Numbered from the stretch's first letter, positions 16,272-23,961 are shown. The stretch is 32,797 nt of DNA from NZQO01 sp002693605 (GCA_963972105.1 CAXAVH010000017.1:1-32797), one strand, 5' to 3'. Numbers and translations: made by a program. The notes: a model not told the origin generated them from the letters alone.

Positions 16272-16604
16272 ATGTCTACCTATTACGACCCGAAGGACCT
16301 TCGGAAATTTGGAAAAATCACCGAATGGAGCCAAGAGCTTGGCGAAAAGTTTTTCGACTATTACGGGAAAGTCTTCGAAGAGGGTGCCCTGTCCGCACGC
16401 GAGAAATCCCTCATCGCCCTGGCCGTAGCCCACACCGAGCAATGCCCCTACTGCATCGATGCCTACACACAGGACGGCCTGCAGCGTGGCATCACCAAAG
16501 AGGAAATGATGGAAGCCGTGCACGTGGGCGCCGCCATAAAGAGCGGGGCCAGCCTCGTACACGGCGTCATGATGATGAACAAGGTAAACAAGCTCGACGG
16601 GTAA
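16272..16604 (+). CDS. Arsenosugar biosynthesis-associated peroxidase-like protein (AhpD/CMD fold)
   Basis: Protein of 110 residues of the carboxymuconolactone decarboxylase/AhpD fold. The redox motif EQCPYCIDAYTQ at about residues 56-67 gives a C-x-x-C pair, followed by a helix rich in small residues (VHVGAAIKSGASLVHGV). Members of this particular subfamily occur next to arsS and are named for that link (TIGR04169, from memory). Their chemistry is not established; a thiol-based reduction of arsenic intermediates or peroxides is a reasonable guess. It is the first gene of the locus, behind a probable promoter. It is separated from arsS by 127 nt holding a structured element, while most other gaps in the locus are below 60 nt. 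Confidence 0.88.
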   Translation: MSTYYDPKDLRKFGKITEWSQELGEKFFDYYGKVFEEGALSAREKSLIALAVAHTEQCPYCIDAYTQDGLQRGITKEEMMEAVHVGAAIKSGASLVHGVMMMNKVNKLDG

Positions 16605-16720
16605 CTTGGGCGTGCCCCTTTTCGGCTATTGCCAAAAAGGGCCGGGCTTTCGCTACTCGCTTCCTACGGCTTGCGCCGCAGGAGAGCTCGAACAGCCCGC
16701 TCAATCCCTCACGCTCTTTT
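16605..16720 (+). repeat. Structured intergenic element, possible dispersed repeat or ncRNA
   Basis: This begins at the base after the stop codon. Hairpin 1 (16614-16642) has GCCC-C-TTTT pairing with AAAA-A-GGGC around an inner GGC-TATT-GCC. Hairpin 2 is closed by GGGC (16644-16647) with GCCC (16695-16698) and contains TCCT-A-CGGC / GCCG-C-AGGA. The outer ends GCGTG (16610-16614) and CACGC (16710-16714) are complementary, and the element finishes with TCTTTT. The whole looks like a multi-branched RNA. Its end boxes (TTGGGCGTGCCCC and CAATCCCTCACGC) resemble units I recall between genes in other Bacteroidota genomes. That recollection is unverified, and this window has only one copy. Confidence 0.55.
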
Positions 16721-16731
16721 AGCAGCATACT

Positions 16732-17796
16732 ATGACAAAAGAAAAATTACAGTCCCTCCATAAGCGCAATAGCGACCTGGCGCAAGCCAACAAACAACTG
16801 GAAAAACTCTCCAACGGCATATTTGCCAACGGCGAGCTACCCACCTTCGCCCAGAAGATTGAGCAGACAGGACAATTTCCGCTGCGACCCAAGAAACTGG
16901 AAATCCTCCAAATAAATGTGGGTTATATGTGCAACCAGGTGTGCGACCATTGCCACGTAGATGCTGGCCCAGACCGAAAGGAGATCATGACGTGGGAAAC
17001 GATGGAACAGTGCCTCGAGGTTATCAAGAATACCGGTGCCCACACCTTGGACCTTACCGGCGGCGCGCCCGAAATGAACCCCAATTTTAGAAAGTTTGTC
17101 GAAGCGGCCAGTAATGCCGGAATAAAAGACTTTATCGTGCGCAGTAACCTGACCATCATCCGCGCGAATAAAAAATACCACGATTTACCGCAATTCTTCA
17201 AGGAGCACAACGTGCACGTGGTAAGCAGTATGCCCCATTGGACACGCGGCAAGACCGATAAGCAACGGGGCGATGGCGTTTTCGACAAGTCGATCAAGGC
17301 ACTACAGGAACTCAATGCCGTAGGCTACGGGATGCCCAACAGCAATCTCCGCCTCGATCTGGTGTACAACCCCAGTGGCGCTTTTCTTCCAGGGGACCAA
17401 GCCAGTATGGAAAAGGATTTCAAGAAAGCGCTCTTGGAAGATTTCGGTATTCAGTTCCACAATCTATTTGCAATTACCAATCTGCCAATAGCACGTTTTC
17501 TAGATTACCTAATCGCTTCGGAAAATTACGAAGACTATATGTACCAATTGGTAGAGGCCTATAATCCGGCAGCCGTGCAGAATGTAATGTGCACCAATAC
17601 TATTTCCATAAGCTGGGACGGTTGGCTGTACGATTGCGATTTCAACCAAATGTTAGATTTAAAGGTAGCGAGCAAGGTAAAGCACATTAAGGACTATAAC
17701 GAAGAGGTGCTTACCAACCGGAATATTATCATTTCGCAGCATTGCTACGGCTGTACCGCCGGGGCCGGAAGTAGCTGCCAAGGCACGGTAACCTAG
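16732..17796 (+). CDS. arsS: Arsenosugar biosynthesis radical SAM protein ArsS
   Basis: Radical SAM enzyme of 354 residues. Work on cyanobacteria links ArsS to transfer of a 5'-deoxyadenosyl group onto methylated trivalent arsenic, giving the arsenoriboside skeleton. The cluster motif C-x3-C-x2-C is Cys67, Cys71 and Cys74 (MCNQVCDHC). The SAM-binding GGE-like motif is LTGGAPEMN (about 104-112). The C-terminal DUF3641-type region holds further cysteines: CTNTISISWDGWLYDCDFNQ, then Cys338, Cys341 and Cys349 (HCYGCTAGAGSSC). These could hold auxiliary iron-sulfur clusters or bind arsenic. The length is typical of the family. It is followed after 16 nt by the rhodanese gene and preceded by the structured element. 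Confidence 0.95.
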   Translation: MTKEKLQSLHKRNSDLAQANKQLEKLSNGIFANGELPTFAQKIEQTGQFPLRPKKLEILQINVGYMCNQVCDHCHVDAGPDRKEIMTWETMEQCLEVIKNTGAHTLDLTGGAPEMNPNFRKFVEAASNAGIKDFIVRSNLTIIRANKKYHDLPQFFKEHNVHVVSSMPHWTRGKTDKQRGDGVFDKSIKALQELNAVGYGMPNSNLRLDLVYNPSGAFLPGDQASMEKDFKKALLEDFGIQFHNLFAITNLPIARFLDYLIASENYEDYMYQLVEAYNPAAVQNVMCTNTISISWDGWLYDCDFNQMLDLKVASKVKHIKDYNEEVLTNRNIIISQHCYGCTAGAGSSCQGTVT

Positions 17797-17812
17797 CTCA
17801 CAAAATAAATCT

Positions 17813-18313
17813 ATGAAGTTACGTGTTTTCGTCCTTTTGCTCATTGCCTGTACGTCCCTGAGGGCCCAGCAGCCGCTCCATGAAGTACTCGAACAATACA
17901 ATACCCGTAGCGTTCCTTACACAACCGCAGAACAAGTTAAAATGCGTCAGCTAAACAATACGGTGGTCCTGCTCGATGCGCGGGAGCCCAACGAATTTTT
18001 GGTTAGCCACCTTCCGGGTGCCGTTCACATTGGCTTTTCGAACTTTGCCCCACATGAAGTCGCGGCGGTTGTCCCCCACAAAGACACACCCATCGTGGTG
18101 TATTGTTCGTTAGGTATACGTTCCGAGGAAATTTCAGAAAAACTAAAAAAGTCGGGATACACACAGGTAAAGAATCTGTACGGTGGTATTTTTGAATGGA
18201 AAAATAAGGGGTTTAGGGTAGTGAACCGCTACGGAAAGGCAACCGACAGTGTGCACGTGTTTTCGAAACATTGGGGGCAGTGGCTCACCAACGGCATAAA
18301 AATTACCGAATGA
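17813..18313 (+). CDS. Exported rhodanese-like protein
   Basis: Single-domain rhodanese of 166 residues. The N-terminus is a signal sequence (MKLRVFVLLLIACTSLRAQ). Cleavage after RAQ would give a soluble periplasmic protein, while LIAC (Cys13) could instead act as a lipobox. The rhodanese domain (about 35-150) includes LLDAREPNEFLVSHLPGAVHIGF and the active-site loop YCSLGIRSEE with Cys98. It may carry sulfur for thio-arsenic chemistry or act in periplasmic sulfur transfer; neither is shown. It lies between arsS and the TIGR04282 glycosyltransferase with gaps of 16 and 26 nt, so it is part of the operon. Rhodanese-like genes are frequent companions of flavobacterial arsS loci, as I recall. 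Confidence 0.87.
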   Translation: MKLRVFVLLLIACTSLRAQQPLHEVLEQYNTRSVPYTTAEQVKMRQLNNTVVLLDAREPNEFLVSHLPGAVHIGFSNFAPHEVAAVVPHKDTPIVVYCSLGIRSEEISEKLKKSGYTQVKNLYGGIFEWKNKGFRVVNRYGKATDSVHVFSKHWGQWLTNGIKITE

Positions 18314-18339
18314 CATACGCAGGACAATAGTGGAAAACA

Positions 18340-18978
18340 ATGGCAACAACGATGGAAGATAAACGCGCACTGATAATCTTTACCCGAAACCCCGAACTCG
18401 GTAAGGTAAAAACCCGGCTTGCCGCAACGCTTGGCGACCAGGCAGCGCTGGACATCTATACTTTTTTATTGCGGCATACGGTTGCAATTACCAAGAATGT
18501 TAAAGCCGATGCATTCGTGTTTTATTCGGAAGCGATACGGGAAGACGACCTATGGCCTTCCGAAATATTCAATAAAAAGCTACAGCACGGAACTAACCTT
18601 GGCGAACGAATGAAAAACGCCTTCAATGCTATCTTTAACCTTGGCTACCAAAGCGCCGTCATTATTGGAAGCGATCTATTCGATTTGAACACTTCGGAAA
18701 TTGACGAGGCCTTCACCATGTTGCGCGACAATGACGTGGTTATTGGACCGGCGCAAGATGGGGGCTATTACCTTCTCGGACTCAAAAAAACAATACCCGC
18801 ATTATTCAAGGACAAAGAGTGGGGAACCGATACAGTGCTGAAAGATACCCTAGAAAGTGCGAACGGTGCGACCGTTGCACAACTCGCCCTAAAAAACGAT
18901 ATTGACTATTACAGTGACATTAAGGATATTCCAGAATTGCAGCATTTGCTGCCAAACCATTTGGACTCGACATTTTAA
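18340..18978 (+). CDS. TIGR04282 family arsenosugar biosynthesis glycosyltransferase
   Basis: Protein of 212 residues of the DUF2064/GT-A nucleotidyl- and glycosyltransferase fold. The nucleotide-binding start FTRNPELGKVKTRLA lies at about 14-28, IIGSDLFDLNT at about 107-117 (acidic metal site) and GPAQDGGYYLLGL at about 131-143. Two start codons are possible (18340, or 18352 at MEDKRALIIF); the family usually begins close to the ALIIFTRNP strand. It is cytosolic. Its role is presumed to be transfer of a sugar or ribosyl arsenical to an acceptor in arsenosugar assembly. The donor and acceptor are not known. The gap to purine nucleoside phosphorylase is only 9 nt. Confidence 0.9.
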   Translation: MATTMEDKRALIIFTRNPELGKVKTRLAATLGDQAALDIYTFLLRHTVAITKNVKADAFVFYSEAIREDDLWPSEIFNKKLQHGTNLGERMKNAFNAIFNLGYQSAVIIGSDLFDLNTSEIDEAFTMLRDNDVVIGPAQDGGYYLLGLKKTIPALFKDKEWGTDTVLKDTLESANGATVAQLALKNDIDYYSDIKDIPELQHLLPNHLDSTF

Positions 18979-18987
18979 CAAAAACTC

Positions 18988-19800
18988 ATGCAGAAATATA
19001 TAGACGAATCGGCCGCATTCTTACGGGACAGGGGCTTTGGAGAACCAGAAGTAGGCATAATATTAGGTACCGGACTGGGTAAGATATTGGAAGACGTGGA
19101 GGTAATAAGCGAAATGAGCTACAACCACATTCCCAATTTTCCCACAGCTACAGTAGAATTCCATCACGGCAAGCTCATCTTCGGAAATTTGGCAGGCAAG
19201 AAGGTAATCCTAATGCAAGGCCGTTTCCACGTTTACGAGGGCTATACCCTAAATGACGTTACCTTTCCCGTACGGGTTATGCACGCGCTGGGCATTAACC
19301 ATTTGTTGGTGAGCAATGCATCGGGGGCCATACATCCAAATTTCAGAAAAGGAGAGCTCATGCTCATCGACGACCATATTAACCTGCAGGGCGGTTCGCC
19401 TTTGGCGTATCGCGGCATCGAAAAGATGGGCGAGCGCTTTGTCGATATGAGCGCCCCATACGACCCACAGATGAACGCAACCATCGAGGAAATTGCGACC
19501 AGGAACGGCATCAAACTGCACAAGGGCGTATATGCCTCGGTGGTAGGCCCACAACTGGAAACCCGTGCCGAGTATCGCTATTTAAAGATTATTGGCGCCG
19601 ATGCCGTGGGCATGAGCACCGTCCCCGAGATTATCGTGGCCAACCACCTGCAACTTCCGGTAGCGGCTATTTCGGTATTGACCGATGAGTGCGACCCAGA
19701 CAACCTACAACCCGTTAACATACAAGAGATAATCGCGATGGCCCATAAGGCCGAGCCCGATTTGATTACCCTCTTTACTCAATTAATTCCAACGCTATAA
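18988..19800 (+). CDS. Purine nucleoside phosphorylase (PNP-I family)
   Basis: Cleaves purine nucleosides with phosphate to a base and ribose-1-phosphate. The product has 270 residues, the usual trimeric PNP length. Motifs: phosphate-binding GTGLG (27-31), FHHGKLIFG (58-66), MQGRFHVYEG (76-85), NASGAIHPNFRKGELMLIDDHIN, VVGPQLETRAEYR and MSTVPEIIVANH. The purine-base Asn is probably in LTDECDPDN. The gene sits between two arsenosugar genes, 9 and 8 nt from its neighbours. It may remove adenine from the dimethylarsinoyl-adenosine made by ArsS, leaving a sugar phosphate for the glycosyltransferases. That is an inference from context; a housekeeping salvage role cannot be excluded. Confidence 0.93.
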   Translation: MQKYIDESAAFLRDRGFGEPEVGIILGTGLGKILEDVEVISEMSYNHIPNFPTATVEFHHGKLIFGNLAGKKVILMQGRFHVYEGYTLNDVTFPVRVMHALGINHLLVSNASGAIHPNFRKGELMLIDDHINLQGGSPLAYRGIEKMGERFVDMSAPYDPQMNATIEEIATRNGIKLHKGVYASVVGPQLETRAEYRYLKIIGADAVGMSTVPEIIVANHLQLPVAAISVLTDECDPDNLQPVNIQEIIAMAHKAEPDLITLFTQLIPTL

Positions 19801-19808
19801 CATATATC

Positions 19809-20777
19809 ATGAGCTATCTAGAAACCACCCATAACCTTTATAAGGAAGCCGCCTTAACGCCAGATGTTGGCCTTTGCTGCACCACGAACCCCATTTGGGA
19901 ACTGCCGGGATTGAAAATCCCGAAGATCATGCAGGAAATGAACTACGGTTGTGGAAGCACCGTACATGCGCGCGACCTTTCCAACAATCCGAAAATGCTC
20001 TACGTGGGCGTTGGGGGCGGTATGGAGCTGCTCCAATTTTCCTATTTCAACAGGCAAACCGCCGGTGTGGTGGGCGTAGATGTGGTAGATGAAATGCTCG
20101 AGGCATCGCGTAAAAACTTCAAGGAAGCGGAGGCCGTGAACCCCTGGTTTAAAAGCGACTTCGTAGAACTGAAGAAAGGCGATGCCCTGAACCTGCCAGT
20201 GGCCGACAACACCATAGACGTGGCCGCCCAAAACTGCCTGTTCAATATTTTTAAGGAAGAAGACCTGAAACGCGCCATCGAGGAGATGTACCGGGTGCTG
20301 AAACCGCACGGCCGTCTGGTAATGAGCGACCCGACCTGCGAGCAGCCTATGAACGATACCCTCCGGAATGACGAGCGCCTTCGCGCCCTCTGCCTGAGTG
20401 GGAGCTTGCCCATTTCAGAATATGTGAAGGCCCTTACCGATGTCGGTTTTGGAACCATCGAAATCAGGGCGCGTAAACCCTATCGCATTCTCGACCCGAA
20501 ACACTATCCTACTCAGGAACTCATATACATTGAATCTATTGAAGTGGCGGCCATCAAGGACCCCATGCCCGAGGATGGTCCCTGCGTCTTTACCGGCAAA
20601 GCTGCCATTTATTTTGGCGAGGCCGATTATTTTGATGATAAGAAGGGCCATATTCTCCTTAAAAACCAACCGCTGGCTATTTGCGATAAGACCGCCGGGG
20701 CCTTGGCAGACCTTGAACGGGACGATATATTTATCAGTCCGTCCACCTATCACTACGACGGGGGCGGCTGTTGCTAG
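19809..20777 (+). CDS. arsM: Arsenosugar-type arsenite methyltransferase ArsM
   Basis: SAM-dependent methyltransferase of 322 residues that methylates arsenite to mono- and dimethyl arsenicals. The SAM motif is YVGVGGG (65-71), followed by VVGVDVVDEML and GDALNLPVADNTIDV. Arsenic-binding cysteines are plausible at Cys23/Cys24 (LCCTTNP), Cys48 (NYGCGST), the DPTCEQP motif after LVMSD, and the terminal pair in DGGGCC. Classical ArsM proteins use three to four cysteines but not this N-terminal CC or this tail, so this is the distinct family found with arsS. The gene follows purine nucleoside phosphorylase by 8 nt and is followed after 51 nt by the hydroxylase gene. Confidence 0.93.
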   Translation: MSYLETTHNLYKEAALTPDVGLCCTTNPIWELPGLKIPKIMQEMNYGCGSTVHARDLSNNPKMLYVGVGGGMELLQFSYFNRQTAGVVGVDVVDEMLEASRKNFKEAEAVNPWFKSDFVELKKGDALNLPVADNTIDVAAQNCLFNIFKEEDLKRAIEEMYRVLKPHGRLVMSDPTCEQPMNDTLRNDERLRALCLSGSLPISEYVKALTDVGFGTIEIRARKPYRILDPKHYPTQELIYIESIEVAAIKDPMPEDGPCVFTGKAAIYFGEADYFDDKKGHILLKNQPLAICDKTAGALADLERDDIFISPSTYHYDGGGCC

Positions 20778-20828
20778 ATTTTCCGGTGAAATTGTAATGC
20801 AAGCTAGTGCGCTGCGACTTAGGCACGT

Positions 20829-21734
20829 ATGGAATTGATGGAAAAATACATTCAACTTTTCAAGGAATCATATTCGGGGTATTTCAATTACCTATTAGAT
20901 GAAATCACCCGCTTCCATTGGGAAAATTATTTCTATGGGCTCATAATCGTCTCGGTCGTCGTATGGTTACTCGAATTACTTTTTCCGTGGAGAAGGAACC
21001 AAAAGGTATTTCGGAAGGATTTTTGGCTGGACACTTTTTATATGTTCTTCAATTTTTTCCTGTTGAACCTTATTGTACTAATTTTCCTTTCCAATACTGC
21101 CGAAGCTGTTTTCAACGATTTACTGGGGCTCGCTGGCCTGCAGGTGACCGATTTCCAATTGGTAGATCTCGATGCGCTTCCCTATGGATTGGGATTGTTG
21201 GTTTTCTTCCTCGTAACCGATTTCGTGCAGTGGAACACCCACCGCCTGCTACATCGGGTGCCCTTTCTCTGGAAATTCCACCAAGTACACCATAGCGTAA
21301 AGGAAATGGGCTTTGCGGCCCATCTTCGCTACCATTGGATGGAGCCGGTTGTCTATAAGTCCATTCTGTACATTCCCCTTGCCATAATCGGGGGGTTCGA
21401 TGTGCAGGACGTGGCCATTGTTCATTTCGCGGCACTAACCATTGGACATCTAAACCACGCCAACTTGGGTTGGGACTATGGTGTGTTGCGCTATCTCTTT
21501 AACAATCCGAAAATGCACATATGGCACCACGCCAAAGTTTTGCCAAAAAATGCACAATACGGTGTTAATTACGGCATTAGTTTAAGTATTTGGGACTATC
21601 TTTTTAAAACCCAGCATATCCCGTATGATGGGCGCGACATTGAATTGGGCTTTAAGGGTGATGAAACGTTTCCCAAGGGATTTCTAAAACAGGAATTCCA
21701 CCCATTGCAATCCAAGCGCAAAAAATCTTCGTAG
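20829..21734 (+). CDS. Sterol desaturase / fatty acid hydroxylase superfamily membrane protein
   Basis: Di-iron membrane oxygenase of 301 residues with the histidine boxes HRLLH (138-142), HQVHH (151-155) and HIWHH (230-234). There are about four hydrophobic segments (about 34-52, 68-88, 118-134 and 170-185). An alternative start at 20838 (MEKYIQLF) is possible. Superfamily members hydroxylate or desaturate lipids or cleave ether lipids, using O2. No substrate can be assigned. It lies in the same direction between arsM and a DUF547 gene with gaps of 51 and 57 nt, so it is likely in the operon. A role in modifying a lipid that carries the arsenosugar (an arsenolipid) is a hypothesis from context only. 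Confidence 0.87.
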   Translation: MELMEKYIQLFKESYSGYFNYLLDEITRFHWENYFYGLIIVSVVVWLLELLFPWRRNQKVFRKDFWLDTFYMFFNFFLLNLIVLIFLSNTAEAVFNDLLGLAGLQVTDFQLVDLDALPYGLGLLVFFLVTDFVQWNTHRLLHRVPFLWKFHQVHHSVKEMGFAAHLRYHWMEPVVYKSILYIPLAIIGGFDVQDVAIVHFAALTIGHLNHANLGWDYGVLRYLFNNPKMHIWHHAKVLPKNAQYGVNYGISLSIWDYLFKTQHIPYDGRDIELGFKGDETFPKGFLKQEFHPLQSKRKKSS

Positions 21735-21791
21735 GTAGTAATACCCTACCACGGGATTTTCCAGAAAAGGACATAAACCAAAACCGCTATT

Positions 21792-22598
21792 ATGAAGACC
21801 TTAGTCAGATTACTTACCATTTTCCTAGTTGCCGTTAGCTTTCAGAATTGCAACCTCATCTCGGCCGCAGGCCTGAGCAGTCAGGGGCAGCCCACCAAAG
21901 AGGTAGAGGGCGAACTTAGCTCCAGCACTGCCAATAGCGCCGTGAATGTAGACCACAGCGGGTGGGACAAGTTGCTGAAAAAGCACGTAAATGAGGCAGG
22001 AATGGTAGATTACAAAGGTTTCCAAAAAGACCGCAAGGAACTAAATGAATACCTACAGCTGCTCTCCAGCCAGCAACCTAGCGATGACTGGAGCGTCCAG
22101 GAGCTACTGGCCTTTTATATAAATCTGTACAACGCCTATACCATCGATTTGATTTTGAACAACTACCCCGTGAAAAGCATCAAGGATATTGACGGTGCCT
22201 TTACAAAGGGCTTTATTCCGCTAGATGGACGCGATTTATCGTTAGGAGGTATCGAAAACGGGATTCTTCGCAAGATGAACGAACCCCGGATACACTTTGC
22301 CATAAATTGCGCCTCCATGTCCTGCCCACCTTTGTTGCGGGAGGCCTATACGGCCTCCAAGATAAACGAGCAGTTGGACAGGGCGACGAGCCAATTCATA
22401 AATGGCGATTATAACGATCTTTCGGCCACCAACCCCAAGGTTTCCATGATCTTCAAATGGTATGAAGATGATTACACCGTAAACGGGAAAAAGGATGTTA
22501 TAGGATTTATAAATAAATACAGTAAGAATACAGCTATTAACCAAAGTGCGAAGCTCGATTACAGGGAATACGACTGGAGCCTAAACGACCAGCAATAA
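21792..22598 (+). CDS. DUF547-domain exported protein (probable lipoprotein)
   Basis: Protein of 268 residues with a signal sequence (MKTLVRLLTIFLVAVSFQNC) whose Cys20 could be lipid-modified, although the QNC context is not a standard lipobox. A DUF547 domain covers about 55-250. It includes ELLAFYINLYNAYTIDLIL, GGIENGILR and the conserved segment HFAINCASMSCPPL (about 174-187, with two cysteines). The fold is reported as papain-like in some descriptions of DUF547, but no function is established. It is co-directional with the TIGR04283 glycosyltransferase and the hydroxylase, with 57-nt gaps on both sides, consistent with operon membership. Confidence 0.84.
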   Translation: MKTLVRLLTIFLVAVSFQNCNLISAAGLSSQGQPTKEVEGELSSSTANSAVNVDHSGWDKLLKKHVNEAGMVDYKGFQKDRKELNEYLQLLSSQQPSDDWSVQELLAFYINLYNAYTIDLILNNYPVKSIKDIDGAFTKGFIPLDGRDLSLGGIENGILRKMNEPRIHFAINCASMSCPPLLREAYTASKINEQLDRATSQFINGDYNDLSATNPKVSMIFKWYEDDYTVNGKKDVIGFINKYSKNTAINQSAKLDYREYDWSLNDQQ

Positions 22599-22655
22599 CC
22601 CAGCCCGAACAAATTTCGTGCGCGGTCTTTTTTAAAATTTTCCTAAGTTTACCGA

Positions 22656-23420
22656 ATGCTGAGCATTATTATTCCCGTCCTCAACGAAGTCGAATCCTTG
22701 CCCCTCTTGCTTACCCACTTGGGCGGTAGCGCAAGCGCTCCCAGTTCAATAGAGGTAATCGTTGTGGATGGCGGGAGTACCGATGGCACAGCGAGCTGCG
22801 TCGCCAATTTTAAATCGCGTTCCCCCTTCAAAAGATTGGTTTGTATCTCCTCGGAAAAAGGCCGTCCCAAGCAGATGAATGTAGGTGCCGCTCACGCTAA
22901 GGGCGAGGTACTCTATTTTTTGCACGCCGATTCATTTCCGCCCAAGCAGTTTGACGCCCATATACTTTCCGAAGTAAGGAAGGGAAATCCCGCAGGATGT
23001 TTCCGCATGCAATTTGACAGTACCCATTGGTGGTTGCGCTTGGCCGGATGGCTTACGCAGTTTAATTGGCGCGCGTGCCGCGGGGGCGACCAAAGTCAAT
23101 TTATATCTCGAGAACTTTTCGACGAGGTAGGCGGTTACGATGAAGATTTCGCCATTTACGAAGACAACGTCCTTATCAACCAACTCTATGCCCGTAATCG
23201 CTTTACCGTAATTAACCGGCCCCTCACCACCTCGGCGCGTCTCTATCGTGAACGGGGCATCGCCCATGTGCAGTTCCACTTCTGGACCATCTACCTAAAG
23301 CGCTGGCTGGGCGCCGATGCAGAAGCGCTGGCGGCTTATTATAAAAAACATCTGGGGGGTCCATCCAAGGGGGCGCCCCTGCACGAAAGCATCGTTGCCG
23401 AAGCCGTGTCGGAAAGGTAA
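22656..23420 (+). CDS. TIGR04283 family arsenosugar biosynthesis glycosyltransferase
   Basis: Family 2 (GT-A) glycosyltransferase of 254 residues. The nucleotide-binding start SIIIPVLNEVESLPLLL lies at 3-19, the VVDGGSTDGT loop at about 34-43 and the metal-binding FLHADSFPP at about 88-96. The acceptor region is GGDQSQFISRELFDEVGGY, with EDNVLINQLYARN near 169. The domain is complete with no membrane anchor. This is the second of two glycosyltransferases in the locus, and the two families are named for co-occurrence with arsS. Donor and acceptor are not known. It precedes the hemerythrin gene by 96 nt. Confidence 0.91.
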   Translation: MLSIIIPVLNEVESLPLLLTHLGGSASAPSSIEVIVVDGGSTDGTASCVANFKSRSPFKRLVCISSEKGRPKQMNVGAAHAKGEVLYFLHADSFPPKQFDAHILSEVRKGNPAGCFRMQFDSTHWWLRLAGWLTQFNWRACRGGDQSQFISRELFDEVGGYDEDFAIYEDNVLINQLYARNRFTVINRPLTTSARLYRERGIAHVQFHFWTIYLKRWLGADAEALAAYYKKHLGGPSKGAPLHESIVAEAVSER

Positions 23421-23516
23421 CACCTAGTGGGCAACCCAAACTTTAGCATTTCCTAAACACAGTTTGTTTCGGGCAGGTTGTAATTTGATGCCAAATTAAC
23501 TGCCAAAACACAACGT

Positions 23517-23951
23517 ATGAACATTTTTGAAGCCATTAGAAAAGACCACGATAAGCAGCGCGAGCTGTGCCGGTTGGTAACTTCCACCTCGGGCAAGAGC
23601 GAGGGACGCAAGGAAATGTGGGAGAAATTGAAGCACGAGTTGCAAATACACGCCGATGCCGAGGAACGCACCTTCTACTCGCCCCTAATCCACACTGAAA
23701 TGATGCAAGAACATGCCCGCCACGGGATTGCAGAACACCATGAGATGGACGAGCTTATAGAAAAGATTGACGATACCGATATGGACTCGCCCGCTTGGCT
23801 TACCTATGCCAAACAGCTCTGCGAAAAGGTTGAGCACCATCTAGAAGATGAGGAGCACAGCTTTTTCCAGATGGCCGGTAAGGTCTTTACCGAACAACAA
23901 AAAACAAGCATCGCCAAGGATTATTTGGAAGAAATGAAGAAGCGCAGGTAA
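23517..23951 (+). CDS. Hemerythrin HHE-domain protein
   Basis: Cytosolic four-helix protein of 144 residues that binds a non-heme di-iron site. Iron-ligand candidates are His10 (RKDHDKQ), the His/Glu pair in HADAEERTFYSPL, the HGIAEHHEMDEL histidines and HHLEDEEHSFFQ near the C-terminus. Family roles include O2 or NO sensing and iron storage. The gene ends only 10 nt from the convergent glycoside hydrolase gene, so no terminator fits between them. It is the last plus-strand gene of the block. It may be part of the locus, or have its own promoter in the 96-nt gap upstream. Confidence 0.88.
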   Translation: MNIFEAIRKDHDKQRELCRLVTSTSGKSEGRKEMWEKLKHELQIHADAEERTFYSPLIHTEMMQEHARHGIAEHHEMDELIEKIDDTDMDSPAWLTYAKQLCEKVEHHLEDEEHSFFQMAGKVFTEQQKTSIAKDYLEEMKKRR

Positions 23952-23961
23952 CGGGTGCCTA

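Noticed and set aside
16205..16735. A 176-residue plus-strand frame across the AhpD-like gene and the following gap
   Set aside because: It is in a different frame from the conserved AhpD-like protein, is very Arg-rich, and runs through the structured element, as expected of a chance frame.
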